From NCBI RefSeq assembly GCF_006716695.1, contig NZ_VFPN01000003.1, positions 558,001 through 622,000 of the forward strand: a stretch of 64,000 nucleotides of DNA, read 5' to 3'. This DNA comes from Klugiella xanthotipulae. GTDB taxonomy: Bacteria > Actinomycetota > Actinomycetes > Actinomycetales > Microbacteriaceae. The notes below the pieces were generated by a model. That model saw only the letters and a program-made list of their open reading frames with translations. It was not told the origin of the DNA and made no database searches. The translations under genes were made by a program, and so were the position numbers. Positions 8,241 to 17,960 of the stretch are shown here, in pieces (the first letter of the stretch is position 1; each line of letters begins with the position of its first letter).

Positions 8241-9302
8241 CTAGAACAGCATGGGCTGCGGGGTCGGAGCGAAGCTGGGGATCGCGGCAGCCAGCTCGCG
8301 CGGCCGTAGGGCGCGAGAACGGACCCCACCCGTTGCCGGGTCTTCCTCACCGCGCTCCAGGCCGTGCTTACGGATGAGCGGCGCGATACGGGCAGCGAGC
8401 CAGTTTCGGTACTCCTTCGGCGCGTAGGCAGCGGTACCCGGATAGAGTCGGGTATAGCGCTCCACCAGTTCGGGATGCTCCCGCTCCAGCCAGAGCAGAA
8501 ACCACTCCTTCACACCGGGCCGCAGGTGCAAGCCGGCATACATCACGCTGGTGGCTCCGGCCGCACGAATACGGCCCAACGCCTCATCAAGGTGTGCGAC
8601 ACTATCCGTCAGATAGGGCAGGATCGGTATCATAAAGACAGCGCAGTCGAGTCCGGCCGCGCGCGCGGCGGACACGGTAGCAAGCCGCGCGGACGTCGTG
8701 GGGGTACCCGGCTCAATCGACTGCTGAAGCCCATCGTCGAAGATCGCGATCGACATAGCGATATCTACCGGAACCTGTTCAGCGGCGTCGGCGAGCAGGG
8801 GCAGGTCCCGGCGCAGAAGGGTGCCCTTCGTGAGGACCGAGAGGGGTGTGCCCGAACCGGCAAGCGCATCCAGGATTCCCGGCATGAGGGCGTAGCGCCC
8901 CTCGGCTCTCTGATACGGGTCGGTGTTTGTGCCGAGGGCAACGGGATGGCGACCCCACGTGGGTTTGTGAACCTCTCGCTGGAGCACCTCTGCCACATTG
9001 ACTTTGACGATCACCTGTGAATCGAAGTCGTGGCCGGAGTCCAGGGCGAGGTAGGTGTGGGTGGGCCGGGCGAAGCAGTATACGCAGGCGTGCGAGCAGC
9101 CCCGAAAGGGGTTGATTGTCCACCCAAAGGGCATTCGCGACTGGCCGGGGACGCGGTTGAGCGCGCTCTTGGCCAGGATCTCGTGGAAAACCATACCCGC
9201 AAACTCTGGGGTACGCACCGAACGGACCAGGTTATTGAGGCGTGCCAGGCCGGGAAGCGCGTCTGTCTCTTCAGCGGTGACGTTCTGTTCTACCCATCTC
9301 AT
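8241..9302 (-). CDS. Rv2578c-family radical SAM protein
   Basis: A 353-residue radical SAM protein. The [4Fe-4S] motif is CSHACVYC (about residues 70-77, CxxxCxxC) within NPFRGCSHACVYCFARPTHT, a hallmark of the actinobacterial Rv2578c family, distantly related to spore photoproduct lyase. LARLNNLVRSVRTPEFAGMVF and FHEILAKSALN near the N-terminus are also family features. The biochemical reaction is unknown. It sits tail-to-tail with tag, and a LexA-type dyad lies 8 bp upstream of its start, so it is probably DNA-damage inducible. No Shine-Dalgarno sequence is visible. Confidence 0.9.
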   Translation of the reverse strand: MRWVEQNVTAEETDALPGLARLNNLVRSVRTPEFAGMVFHEILAKSALNRVPGQSRMPFGWTINPFRGCSHACVYCFARPTHTYLALDSGHDFDSQVIVKVNVAEVLQREVHKPTWGRHPVALGTNTDPYQRAEGRYALMPGILDALAGSGTPLSVLTKGTLLRRDLPLLADAAEQVPVDIAMSIAIFDDGLQQSIEPGTPTTSARLATVSAARAAGLDCAVFMIPILPYLTDSVAHLDEALGRIRAAGATSVMYAGLHLRPGVKEWFLLWLEREHPELVERYTRLYPGTAAYAPKEYRNWLAARIAPLIRKHGLERGEEDPATGGVRSRALRPRELAAAIPSFAPTPQPMLF

Positions 9303-9310
9303 GCAGTTAT

Positions 9311-9326
9311 TCGAACATATATTCGA
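9311..9326. promoter_or_regulatory. Candidate LexA (SOS) box upstream of radical SAM gene
   Basis: TCGAACATATATTCGA differs at one position from the mycobacterial/corynebacterial SOS consensus TCGAAC-N4-GTTCGA. It overlaps a second, perfect dyad, ACATATATTCGATATATGT (9315-9333, 8-bp arms). The AT-rich block could also hold the -10 element. Position immediately upstream of the start fits repression by LexA. Confidence 0.7.
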
Positions 9327-9362
9327 TATATGTGCAAGTGCGCAGATGTTCTCCGGCCGGTG

Positions 9363-10883
9363 TTACCGAGAAGCGGACTCAGGCATTGTCTCGGCGCGTG
9401 CCGTGGCCGTGATGCGGTTGGCCATGCCGCTAAAGATCACACCGTGGAAGGGCAGGATGCTGTACCAGTAGAGACGTCCCCACAGCCCCCGTGGGAAAAA
9501 GACGGCCCGCTGGTGATAGTGGGAGCCAGTCGGGGTCGGCTGCACGGTCATCTCTAACCAGGCTCGACCGGGGACACGCATCTCGGCGCGGAGGCGGAGG
9601 GTGCGCCCCCGGTCGAGGTATTCGACACGCCAAAAGTCCAGGGCGTCCCCCGTCTGGAGCCGATCAGGGTCACGGCGACCGCGGCGCAGCCCCACCCCGC
9701 CGACCAGCTTGTCAGCCCAGCCACGCAGCGCCCAGGCAAGGGGGAAGGAGTACCAGCCACGGTCACCGCCGATACCTTCGATCGTGCGCCAAAGATCCGC
9801 GGGGGTTGCGCTGGTATCGCGCTGCTTGACATCGGTGTAGACCGTGTACCCGGCCCAGTCTGGGTCGCTCGGTAGCGGATCACTGGGGGCACCCAAGACT
9901 TCACTGTTGCGCCAACTAGTGTCCACCTGGCCGGTACGCATTTTACCGAGAGCGAGTCGCACGGCACGGCGATAGGGGGTGAGCCCCTCCTCGGGTGGCG
10001 GGATGACGGCATCAATGGCGTGATTGGCCATCACACAGTCGTTTTGGAGCGATTCTACGAGGGGCATGGCGAGCCGCCGCGGAATGGGGGTGACCAGGTT
10101 TACCCAGTGGGCGGCGAGTCGCGGGGTGAGCACCGGTAGCGCGAGGATATGTCGGCGCGGGAGCCCGGCTTCGGCAGCGTAGCCGTTCATCATTTCACCG
10201 TAGGTGAGCACATCCAGACCGCCAATGTCGAGAGTGCGGTTGAGATTCCCCGGTAGCGCCGCAGCGGCCACCAGGTAGTAAAGCACGTCACGGATCGCGA
10301 TGGGCTGGATGTGGTTGTTCACCCAGCGCGGGGCGGGCATCCAGGGCAGCACGTCGGTGAGGTGGCGGATCATCTCGAAGGATGCGGAGCCCGAGCCGAT
10401 GACCACACCAGCCTGGAGCACCACCGCGGGAACGGGGGCGTCACGGAGGGTATCGCCCACAGCGGCGCGGGAACGAAGGTGTCTGGAGAGGCGAGCATCC
10501 TCCGGGTGGAGTCCACCGAGGTAAACGACACGCCGCACACCTCGGTCGTGGGCAGCGGCCGCAAGGGTGCGAGCAGCACGGGTCTCGGTGACCTCAAAGC
10601 TGTCGGCACGACCGACAGCCCCCATCGAGTGCACGAGGTAATAGACGACGTGTGCATCGGTGCATGCTGCGCGGACAGAGTCCCGATCGAGGAGGTCGCC
10701 TGTTGCGACCTCAACACGTTCGGCCCAGGGAACATCGGTGAGTTTAACCGGATCGCGCACGAAGACGCGGACCCGGTACCCGGCGGCCAGCAGGAGGGGT
10801 ACCAAGCGACCGCCGATATACCCGGTGGCCCCCGTAACCAGAATCAGTCGATTGTGCGCCTCGTGCTCTACCGCTCCGCCCAT
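9363..10883 (-). CDS. NAD(P)-binding protein with C-terminal DUF2867 domain
   Basis: A 506-residue protein. The N-terminal half is an atypical SDR/NmrA-like Rossmann domain, LVTGATGYIGGRLVPLLL (about residues 16-33), with VYYLVHSMG further in; the C-terminal half (about 330-490) is a DUF2867 domain with WRTIEGIGGDRGWYSF and GDALDFWRVE. This architecture is widespread in actinobacteria but its reaction is not established. It follows an alpha/beta hydrolase gene by 9 bp on the same strand and is probably co-transcribed with it. Confidence 0.85.
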   Translation of the reverse strand: MGGAVEHEAHNRLILVTGATGYIGGRLVPLLLAAGYRVRVFVRDPVKLTDVPWAERVEVATGDLLDRDSVRAACTDAHVVYYLVHSMGAVGRADSFEVTETRAARTLAAAAHDRGVRRVVYLGGLHPEDARLSRHLRSRAAVGDTLRDAPVPAVVLQAGVVIGSGSASFEMIRHLTDVLPWMPAPRWVNNHIQPIAIRDVLYYLVAAAALPGNLNRTLDIGGLDVLTYGEMMNGYAAEAGLPRRHILALPVLTPRLAAHWVNLVTPIPRRLAMPLVESLQNDCVMANHAIDAVIPPPEEGLTPYRRAVRLALGKMRTGQVDTSWRNSEVLGAPSDPLPSDPDWAGYTVYTDVKQRDTSATPADLWRTIEGIGGDRGWYSFPLAWALRGWADKLVGGVGLRRGRRDPDRLQTGDALDFWRVEYLDRGRTLRLRAEMRVPGRAWLEMTVQPTPTGSHYHQRAVFFPRGLWGRLYWYSILPFHGVIFSGMANRITATARAETMPESASR

Positions 10884-10892
10884 GGGGGCAGT

Positions 10893-11768
10893 CTAGGCGC
10901 TGTGGGTATCAGTTGACGAGGGGCTTGTCCGCGGGGTGGCGGCGCGATAGGGCAGCGCGGGCTCGGCAACGATTGCCCGTGCCAGAAAGGGGCGGATACT
11001 GTCAAGGACAGGCTCAGCGGGGAACAGGGTTGAGGAGTGCGTTCGCCCCGGCAGCGTGATGCACTCCGCGCCCATCACACGGGCGGCACGGCGTGACTGT
11101 TCCAGGCGCGGGTGATCCTCGGAGCCTGCCAGCCACAGGGTGGGCGTGTGGATGCGGGTGAGCACGGCATCTGGAACGCCCACCTCGTCCTCACTGCGTG
11201 CGAAGTACGCGGCGAGGGCGAGCGGGTCGTTGCGGAGAAAAACGGCCCGGGTCGAGGCGTCGAGTGGCACACCGCGACGCGCCTCCCACCCCTCAATGAA
11301 CGCGGGCATCCCCCCGCCCAGCAGGGCCTCTCGATACCCGGGGAAAAAGACTGTACCCACCTGACCTCGCAGGGGGGCGCTCGTGCCGCCCAGCAGGGTG
11401 AGGCTGCCCACCGACTCGGGCTGTTGGGCCGCGAGTTCCAGACCCAAGCGCGCGCCGACCGAGTAGCCCACAATGTTGAGAGTGCCACCACCGATGGCCT
11501 CCCGTAGGGCCTGAATATCACCGAGAAACCGGTCAGTACCGTACCCCTCGGGAGTGTGCGGTTTATCGCTCCGGCCGTGCCCCCGCAGGTCGAGGGCGAC
11601 GACCCGATATACCTCACGCAGGGCCCGCACATAGCCAAGGCCGCGCCAGCTCGCCGCGCTCAGGCACGATCCGTGAAGGAGAAGCACCGTGGGGGCCGTC
11701 GTCGGCCCGTCAACCTCGTAGGAGAGATTGATTCCGTCAGTTGGATTCTGCGCTAGTGCCCTGATCAT
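10893..11768 (-). CDS. Alpha/beta hydrolase
   Basis: A 291-residue serine hydrolase. Visible features are the oxyanion motif LLLHGSCLS (about 30-38), the nucleophile elbow GYSVG (Ser about 103), TLWLAGSEDH for the acid region and GRTHSSTLFP for the catalytic His. There is no signal peptide. It is the first gene of a two-gene leftward unit with the DUF2867 protein. Substrate unknown; 3-oxoadipate enol-lactonase-like and haloperoxidase-like folds look alike at this level. Confidence 0.88.
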   Translation of the reverse strand: MIRALAQNPTDGINLSYEVDGPTTAPTVLLLHGSCLSAASWRGLGYVRALREVYRVVALDLRGHGRSDKPHTPEGYGTDRFLGDIQALREAIGGGTLNIVGYSVGARLGLELAAQQPESVGSLTLLGGTSAPLRGQVGTVFFPGYREALLGGGMPAFIEGWEARRGVPLDASTRAVFLRNDPLALAAYFARSEDEVGVPDAVLTRIHTPTLWLAGSEDHPRLEQSRRAARVMGAECITLPGRTHSSTLFPAEPVLDSIRPFLARAIVAEPALPYRAATPRTSPSSTDTHSA

Positions 11769-11851
11769 GCCGCCCTCTCATCGAACGGAGTGCCCGTCTG
11801 CCCCGAGTACCGGGTGGAAGCACCCCAACCGAGGCGGGTAGTGTAGGGGCG

Positions 11852-12952
11852 GTGACAGACCCCATCATACCGGGCGTGCTCGCCATCCTCTTCGGATCAA
11901 TGCTCGCCGTCGTTCTCCTCGTCCCGTTCATCGCGATCAGCTATCGACGCCGCGGCGTCCTCGGATTCTGGTGGCTTACCGGATGGTTTGCGCTCGTTAT
12001 CTACGTGCTGGCTCTCTGGACCTACACGCTGCTCCCCCTGCCCAGCACGAACGGCTATCACTGCTCCAGCATCCAAACCGTACCGTTTGCCTCTCTCGAC
12101 GATATTGCGACGTACCCACACGGCAGTCTGGGCGATCTGATACGCAACCCCGCTATCCTGCAATTGGGCTTCAATGTTGCACTGTTTATACCCCTCGGAT
12201 TTATGCTGCGCAGTATGTTCCACCGCGGGGTCGTTGTGGCCACGGTCGGCGGTTTTCTTGCCTCACTGTTTATCGAGATCACCCAGGCCACGGGCGTATG
12301 GGGGATTTTCCCCTGTGCCTACCGCCTATTCGATGTGGACGACCTCATCACCAACACGATGGGTGCGCTGCTGGGCTCGCTTGTGGCCATGCTGGTTGTG
12401 CGCCGCCGGGGCGGTGTGCGCCTGCGAGTGGAGGATCCGCGCCCGGTGACCGCCGGACGCCGCCTGCTCGGCATGGTCTGCGATCTGCTCGTGGTCACCC
12501 TGGTGGGATTCGCGGTCAACATCGTATGGCGGGCCTGGGAACTCTACGTGGTGGATATTCCCATCGGCCAACTCGACCCCCGCGTTGACACTCTCCTGCT
12601 GGGGGCGGTACCCGCGGCGTTACAGCTCGTGGTTATTCTCGCCACCGGAGCGACAATCGGCGAACACGCCGTGATGCTGCGGGGGCGCACCGGACCACTT
12701 CCTGCGATTATCGCCCGGCCGCTGCGCTGGGGGTTCGGGATCGGGGGCTACCTGATTCTCACCTCGTTTGAGTTTCCGGGCAGCACCCTCCTCGTGGGGG
12801 TGTTTGTTGTGGTCACAATCGTGTCCGTCTGGGCAATGCCCTCGCGGAGGGGGTTAGCCGCGTTCGTGTCAGGCATGACGGTCGAGGACGCGCGGGCCAC
12901 ACATCCCGCAGCCGCCGACACCGCCCCGGACTCGACACGCAGCCGGACGTAA
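11852..12952 (+). CDS. VanZ-like / RDD-domain membrane protein
   Basis: A 366-residue polytopic membrane protein starting at GTG 11852. The N-terminal half is VanZ-like: about four helices, with LGFNVALFIPLGFML and the hallmark FIEITQ...FDVDDLITNTMGALLG (about 115-175). The C-terminal half (about 200-330) looks like an RDD-type domain with RLLGMVCDLLVVTLVGFAV. Members may influence sensitivity to glycopeptides or lipophilic agents, but function is unproven. It converges on the DUF3516 helicase with 23 bp between the stops. Confidence 0.85.
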   Translation: MTDPIIPGVLAILFGSMLAVVLLVPFIAISYRRRGVLGFWWLTGWFALVIYVLALWTYTLLPLPSTNGYHCSSIQTVPFASLDDIATYPHGSLGDLIRNPAILQLGFNVALFIPLGFMLRSMFHRGVVVATVGGFLASLFIEITQATGVWGIFPCAYRLFDVDDLITNTMGALLGSLVAMLVVRRRGGVRLRVEDPRPVTAGRRLLGMVCDLLVVTLVGFAVNIVWRAWELYVVDIPIGQLDPRVDTLLLGAVPAALQLVVILATGATIGEHAVMLRGRTGPLPAIIARPLRWGFGIGGYLILTSFEFPGSTLLVGVFVVVTIVSVWAMPSRRGLAAFVSGMTVEDARATHPAAADTAPDSTRSRT

Positions 12953-12975
12953 CACGCACACCCAACTCGTGCTGG

Positions 12976-15519
12976 TTAGAACATCCCCACGCCGGTCACC
13001 CGCACAACCGCCTCACCGGCCTCGACCGACTCGGCCAGGTCCACCTCGGCCCGGATACCCCAGTCGTGGTCACCTGCGGGGTCGTCAAAGATCTGACGCA
13101 CCCGCCAGACACGCTCAGACTCGGCCGCACTCTCATCAATCACGAGCATCTGCGGCCCGCGCGCATCGGGGCCGCTGCCCAGCGTGTCGTACTCCTCGTA
13201 GTACTCGTCAAGCGCGTCCGCCCAGGCGTCGGCGTCAAAACCGCTGGCGGCGTCTAACTCGCCCAGTTCCGCGAAGCGGTCATAAGCGGCGTGCTGCACC
13301 CGGCGGAACATTTCGTTACGCACAAGCACCAGAAACGCGCGGCGGTTGCTGAGGATATTGCGCGGCGGCGGGGGCAGAGCCACCGAGTCGGCCGCGTGTT
13401 TCTCCGGGTCGGGATGCGCAAGCTCCTCCCACTCGTCCAGCAGACTCGAATCCACCTGCCGCACAAGTTCACCGAGCCACTCAATGATGTCCCGCAGCTC
13501 GTCGTTTTTCTTCTCGTCCGGGACGGTCTGGCTGATCGCGCGGTAGGCATCCGACAGGTAGCGCAAGACCAACCCCTCGGAGCGGGCAATCTTGTAGAAC
13601 GACACGTACTCGGTGAAGGTCATAGCCCGCTCGTACATATCACGCACGACCGCCTTGGGACGCAGCTCAAAGTCGCGCGCCCAGGGGCGTTCGGCCGCGT
13701 ACAGTTCAAAGGCTGCCGCCAGCAATTCCGAGAGGGGCTGGGGGTGCGTGACCGCGTCGAGCAGCTCCATCCGCTCGTCGTATTCGATGCCCTCCGCCTT
13801 CATAGCGTTGACCGCCTCACCGCGCGCGATGAACTGCTGCGCGCCAATGATAGGACGCGGGTCCTCGAGCGTGGACTCAATCACCGAGATCACATCGAGC
13901 GGATAGGTAGCCTCCTCCTCGTCGAGAAGTTCGAGCGCCGCAATGGCAAACGGGGAGAGCGGCTGGTTGAGGGCAAAATTGGCCTGGAGATCAACCGTGA
14001 GACGAAACTGCATCGCGCCGTCAGCGTCCCGATACTGCTCCACAATTCCGGCGGCGCGCAGGGTGCGGTAAATCGCGATCGCACGGCGGGCCAGCTCAAA
14101 CTGCCGGGTGGGCGACTCGTGGTTATCAAAGACGAGAGCGCGCACCCGCTCAAACGCCTCGCGACCGTGACCAATCACGTTGAGGATCATCGAGTGAGTG
14201 ATCGTCATAGTGCTCATGAGCGTTTCGGGTTGCGCGTGAATAATCCGTTCAAAGCTCGCTTCCCCCCACGAGACAAAACCCTGCGGGGCCTTCTTACGGA
14301 TGATCTTCCGCTTCTTTTTCGGGTCATCCCCGGCCTTCTGGATCATTTTGAGGTTGTCAATCTCGTGCTCGGGAGCCTGGAGCACCACATCGCCGGCAGT
14401 GTCGTACCCTGCCCGACCCGCGCGGCCAGCGATCTGGTGGAACTCACGGGCGTTCAGCTGGCGCATTTTCACACCGTCGTACTTCGTAAGACCGCTCAGC
14501 AGCACCGTGCGGATGGGCACGTTGATCCCAACGCCAAGCGTGTCCGTACCGCAGATCACACGCATCAAACCGCGCTGGGCCAGCTGCTCCACCAGGCGGC
14601 GGTACCGGGGCAGCATCCCCGCGTGGTGTACGCCAATCCCGGAACGCACGAGGCGAGAGAGCGTCTTCCCGAAGCCGGTCGTGAACTTAAACTCGCCAAT
14701 TGCCTCGGCGATCTCGTCGCGCTGCTCACGGCTGATGAGTTTGAGGCTCGTGAGTGACTGGGCCCGCTCGGCCGCGGCCGCTTGGGCGAAGTGCACCACG
14801 TAGATGGGCGCACGATCCGCATGCATGAGCTCCTCAATGGTCTCCTGCACGGGGGTGGTGGCGTAGTCGTAGGCGAGCGGAACCGGACGGGTTGAGCCCG
14901 TGACCTCGGCCGTGGGCCGCTTGGTGCGTCGGGTAAGATCGGCGGATAATTCGGTCACATCGCCGAGTGTGGCCGACATCAGGATGAACTGCGTGTGCGG
15001 CATCATGAGCAGCGGTACCTGCCAGGCCCAGCCGCGATCCGGATCGGCGTAGTAGTGAAACTCATCCATCACCACCTGACCCACGTTGGCCTCGTCACCG
15101 TAGCGGAGTGCCTCATTGGCGAGAATCTCGGCGGTGCAGCAGATAATGGGAGCCTCCGAGTTCACGGACGAATCGCCCGTAACCATGCCCACGTTATCCG
15201 CCCCAAACGCGGCGACGAGCGCAAAAAATTTCTCGCTCACGAGCGCCTTGATGGGGGCTGTGTAGTAGCTGCGTTCCCCCGTGACGAGTGCGGCGAAATG
15301 CGCACCCATCGCAACAAGCGATTTACCCGTGCCCGTGGGCGTGGAGAGGATGACGTTAGAACCCGACACGATCTCCATCAGCGCCTCCTCCTGCGCCGGG
15401 TAGAGAGAGATACCGGTGGACTGCGCCCATTCTGTAAACGCCTCAAAGGTGGCATCGGGATCGGCACCGTCGGCTCGGAGGCTCGTGATGAGGGACTGGA
15501 GTGGGGTGCTGTTGCTCAC
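12976..15519 (-). CDS. DEAD/DEAH-box helicase with DUF3516
   Basis: An 847-residue superfamily-2 helicase. Motif I is TPTGTGKS (about 59-66), motif II is DEFH (about 152), motif III SATLGD and motif VI QIAGRAGRAG (about 370), all intact. The long C-terminal region from about 450 corresponds to DUF3516, found in actinobacterial relatives of Ski2/HelY-type helicases. It follows the short UvrA-like gene by 56 bp on the same strand, so they may be co-transcribed. Substrate (RNA or DNA) is unknown. Confidence 0.92.
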   Translation of the reverse strand: MSNSTPLQSLITSLRADGADPDATFEAFTEWAQSTGISLYPAQEEALMEIVSGSNVILSTPTGTGKSLVAMGAHFAALVTGERSYYTAPIKALVSEKFFALVAAFGADNVGMVTGDSSVNSEAPIICCTAEILANEALRYGDEANVGQVVMDEFHYYADPDRGWAWQVPLLMMPHTQFILMSATLGDVTELSADLTRRTKRPTAEVTGSTRPVPLAYDYATTPVQETIEELMHADRAPIYVVHFAQAAAAERAQSLTSLKLISREQRDEIAEAIGEFKFTTGFGKTLSRLVRSGIGVHHAGMLPRYRRLVEQLAQRGLMRVICGTDTLGVGINVPIRTVLLSGLTKYDGVKMRQLNAREFHQIAGRAGRAGYDTAGDVVLQAPEHEIDNLKMIQKAGDDPKKKRKIIRKKAPQGFVSWGEASFERIIHAQPETLMSTMTITHSMILNVIGHGREAFERVRALVFDNHESPTRQFELARRAIAIYRTLRAAGIVEQYRDADGAMQFRLTVDLQANFALNQPLSPFAIAALELLDEEEATYPLDVISVIESTLEDPRPIIGAQQFIARGEAVNAMKAEGIEYDERMELLDAVTHPQPLSELLAAAFELYAAERPWARDFELRPKAVVRDMYERAMTFTEYVSFYKIARSEGLVLRYLSDAYRAISQTVPDEKKNDELRDIIEWLGELVRQVDSSLLDEWEELAHPDPEKHAADSVALPPPPRNILSNRRAFLVLVRNEMFRRVQHAAYDRFAELGELDAASGFDADAWADALDEYYEEYDTLGSGPDARGPQMLVIDESAAESERVWRVRQIFDDPAGDHDWGIRAEVDLAESVEAGEAVVRVTGVGMF

Positions 15520-15575
15520 CCGTCTATCCTTGCACCTCGGGGCTTCGCCGCCGCCCGCTCACCTGGCCCACCCCG

Positions 15576-17960
15576 TTACGCCCCCACGTAGGTGGCGAGG
15601 TGCTCACCCGTGAGGGTGGAACGTGCGGCCACCAGGTCGGCGGGAGTACCCTCGAAGACCACCCGACCACCCTCATGCCCAGCTCCCGGACCAATGTCAA
15701 TAATCCAATCCGCATGCGCCATGACCGCCTGGTGGTGCTCCACGACAATAACTGATTTACCGGAATCTACAAGACGATCCAGCAGACCGAGCAAATTCTC
15801 CACATCGGCCAGGTGCAAACCGGTAGTGGGCTCGTCAAGCACGTAGATTGCGCTCTTCTCCGCCATCTGGTTCGCAAGCTTGAGCCGCTGACGTTCACCG
15901 CCAGACAGCGTGGTGAGCGGCTGACCGAGGCTGATATAGCCCAACCCCACGTCAACGAGGCGGGCCAGGATGGCGTGTGCCGTTGGCATCCGGGCCTCCC
16001 CCTCGCCGAAAAACGCCTCCGCCTCGGCCACCGACATGGCAAGCACCTCACTGATATCGCGCCCGCCAAAGTGGTACTCCAGCACGGAGGCCTGGAACCG
16101 CTTCCCCTCACACACCTCACAGGGGGAGGCCACGCTGGCCATCACCCCCAGATCGGTGTAGATCACACCCGCACCGTTGCAATTGGGGCAGGCCCCCTCA
16201 GAGTTAGCGCTGAACAGAGCCGGCTTGACACCGTTTGCCTTGGCAAACGCCTTACGAATCGGTTCGAGCAGCCCGGTGTACGTTGCGGGGTTGCTCCGCC
16301 GAGAACCGCGAATCGCGCCCTGATCAATCGACACAACCCCCTCACCGGCGGGAATAGACCCGTGCACGAGGGAGCTTTTGCCGGAGCCCGCAACACCGGT
16401 CACCACAACAAGCACCCCGAGCGGGATGTCCACATCCACCTCGCGCAGATTATTGGCCGTCGCTCCCCGAATCTCCAGGGCCCCGGTAGCGGCACGCACG
16501 CTTTCTTTGAGCGTGGCCCGATCATCGAGGTGGCGGCCCGTGAGGGTATCGCTGGATCGGAGCCCCGCCACCGTACCCTCAAAGCAGATGGCACCGCCCG
16601 CCGTCCCCGCCCGGGGGCCGAGGTCAACAACATGGTCGGCAATCGCGATCATCTCCGGCTTGTGCTCCACCACCAACACCGTATTACCCTTGTCACGCAG
16701 CTGTAGCAGCAGCGTATTCATTCGCTCGATATCGTGCGGGTGAAGGCCGATCGTCGGCTCATCAAAGACGTAGGTAACATCGGTCAGCGAGGAGCCCAGG
16801 TGACGGATCATCTTGGTGCGCTGGGCCTCACCACCGGAGAGAGTGCCCGCCGGACGGTCCAGCGATAGGTAGCCCAGGCCGATCTCCACAAACGAGTCAA
16901 GGGTGTCTCGGAGCGCAGCCAGCAGCGGGGCCACGGACGGCTCATCCAGACCGCGGACCCAGGCAGCCAGATCACTGATCTGCATGGCACAGGCCTCCGC
17001 GATGTTAATACCGCCAATGCGTGAGGACCGAGCACCCTCGTTGAGCCGGGTACCGCCACACTCGGGGCAGGTGGTGAACGTGACGGCCCGGTCCACAAAA
17101 GCGCGGATGTGGGGCTGCATCGCCTCGCGGTCTTTGGCCAGGAAAGACTTCTGAACCTTGGGTACCAGCCCCTCATAGGTCATGTTGATGTCCCCCACCT
17201 TCACCTTGATCGGCTCGCGGTAGAGGAAGTCGTGAAGCTCCTTCTCGCTGTAGTCGCGGATCGGCTTATCCGCGTCAAGAAAACCAGAGCCGGTAAAGAT
17301 GCGCACCCCCCACCCGTCGGCGGTATAGCCCGGGATGGTGAGCGCCCCCTCCGCCAGGGATTTAGAGTCGTCGTACAGCTGGGTCAGGTCGATGTCGTTC
17401 ACGGTGCCCATCCCCTCACATCGCGGACACATACCGCCCGTGATCGTGAAGCTGCGGCGCTCCTTGACCGTCTTTCCACCGCGCTCCAGCGTGACCGCGC
17501 CGGCCCCGCTGACCGACGCGACGTTGAAGGAGAATGCCTGCGGTGATCCGATGTGCGGCTCACCCAACCGGCTGAACACGATCCGTAGCATCGCGTTGAC
17601 ATCGGTAGCGGTGCCCACCGTGGAGCGGGAGTTGGCCCCCATCCGCTCCTGGTCCACGATGATGGCCGTGGTCAGACCCTCCATCAGGTCAACATCCGGG
17701 CGGGCCAGGTTGGGCATAAAACCCTGCACAAAGGAGCTATAGGTCTCGTTAATCATCCGCTGCGACTCCGCGGCAATCGTGCCAAAAACAAGCGAACTCT
17801 TGCCCGAGCCGGAGACACCCGTGAAAACCGTCAACCGGCGCTTAGGAATCTCGATGCTGACATTCTTCAGATTGTTCTCGCGGGCACCCTGCACGCGGAT
17901 GAGATCGTGCGTATCCGCGGAGTGCGGGGTGGGAGAGGCCTGGTCCGACTGTGTGGGCAT
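15576..17960 (-). CDS. Short UvrA-like ABC ATPase (UvrA2/DrrC type)
   Basis: A 794-residue UvrA homologue, about 150 residues shorter than UvrA proper. Two ABC modules are complete: Walker A GVSGSGKSS (about 48-56) and GVAGSGKSS (about 525); signatures GTLSGGEAQR and TTLSGGERQR; two zinc modules, CPRC...CPEC and CPNC...CEVC. The segment right after the first Walker A lacks room for the UvrB-binding domain, as in UvrA2/DrrC proteins linked to DNA-damage or drug tolerance. The start at 17960 has AGGA nine bases upstream; the open frame continues to 18104 but without family similarity. The possible -10 TAGAAT is at 17995-18000. Confidence 0.93.
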   Translation of the reverse strand: MPTQSDQASPTPHSADTHDLIRVQGARENNLKNVSIEIPKRRLTVFTGVSGSGKSSLVFGTIAAESQRMINETYSSFVQGFMPNLARPDVDLMEGLTTAIIVDQERMGANSRSTVGTATDVNAMLRIVFSRLGEPHIGSPQAFSFNVASVSGAGAVTLERGGKTVKERRSFTITGGMCPRCEGMGTVNDIDLTQLYDDSKSLAEGALTIPGYTADGWGVRIFTGSGFLDADKPIRDYSEKELHDFLYREPIKVKVGDINMTYEGLVPKVQKSFLAKDREAMQPHIRAFVDRAVTFTTCPECGGTRLNEGARSSRIGGINIAEACAMQISDLAAWVRGLDEPSVAPLLAALRDTLDSFVEIGLGYLSLDRPAGTLSGGEAQRTKMIRHLGSSLTDVTYVFDEPTIGLHPHDIERMNTLLLQLRDKGNTVLVVEHKPEMIAIADHVVDLGPRAGTAGGAICFEGTVAGLRSSDTLTGRHLDDRATLKESVRAATGALEIRGATANNLREVDVDIPLGVLVVVTGVAGSGKSSLVHGSIPAGEGVVSIDQGAIRGSRRSNPATYTGLLEPIRKAFAKANGVKPALFSANSEGACPNCNGAGVIYTDLGVMASVASPCEVCEGKRFQASVLEYHFGGRDISEVLAMSVAEAEAFFGEGEARMPTAHAILARLVDVGLGYISLGQPLTTLSGGERQRLKLANQMAEKSAIYVLDEPTTGLHLADVENLLGLLDRLVDSGKSVIVVEHHQAVMAHADWIIDIGPGAGHEGGRVVFEGTPADLVAARSTLTGEHLATYVGA

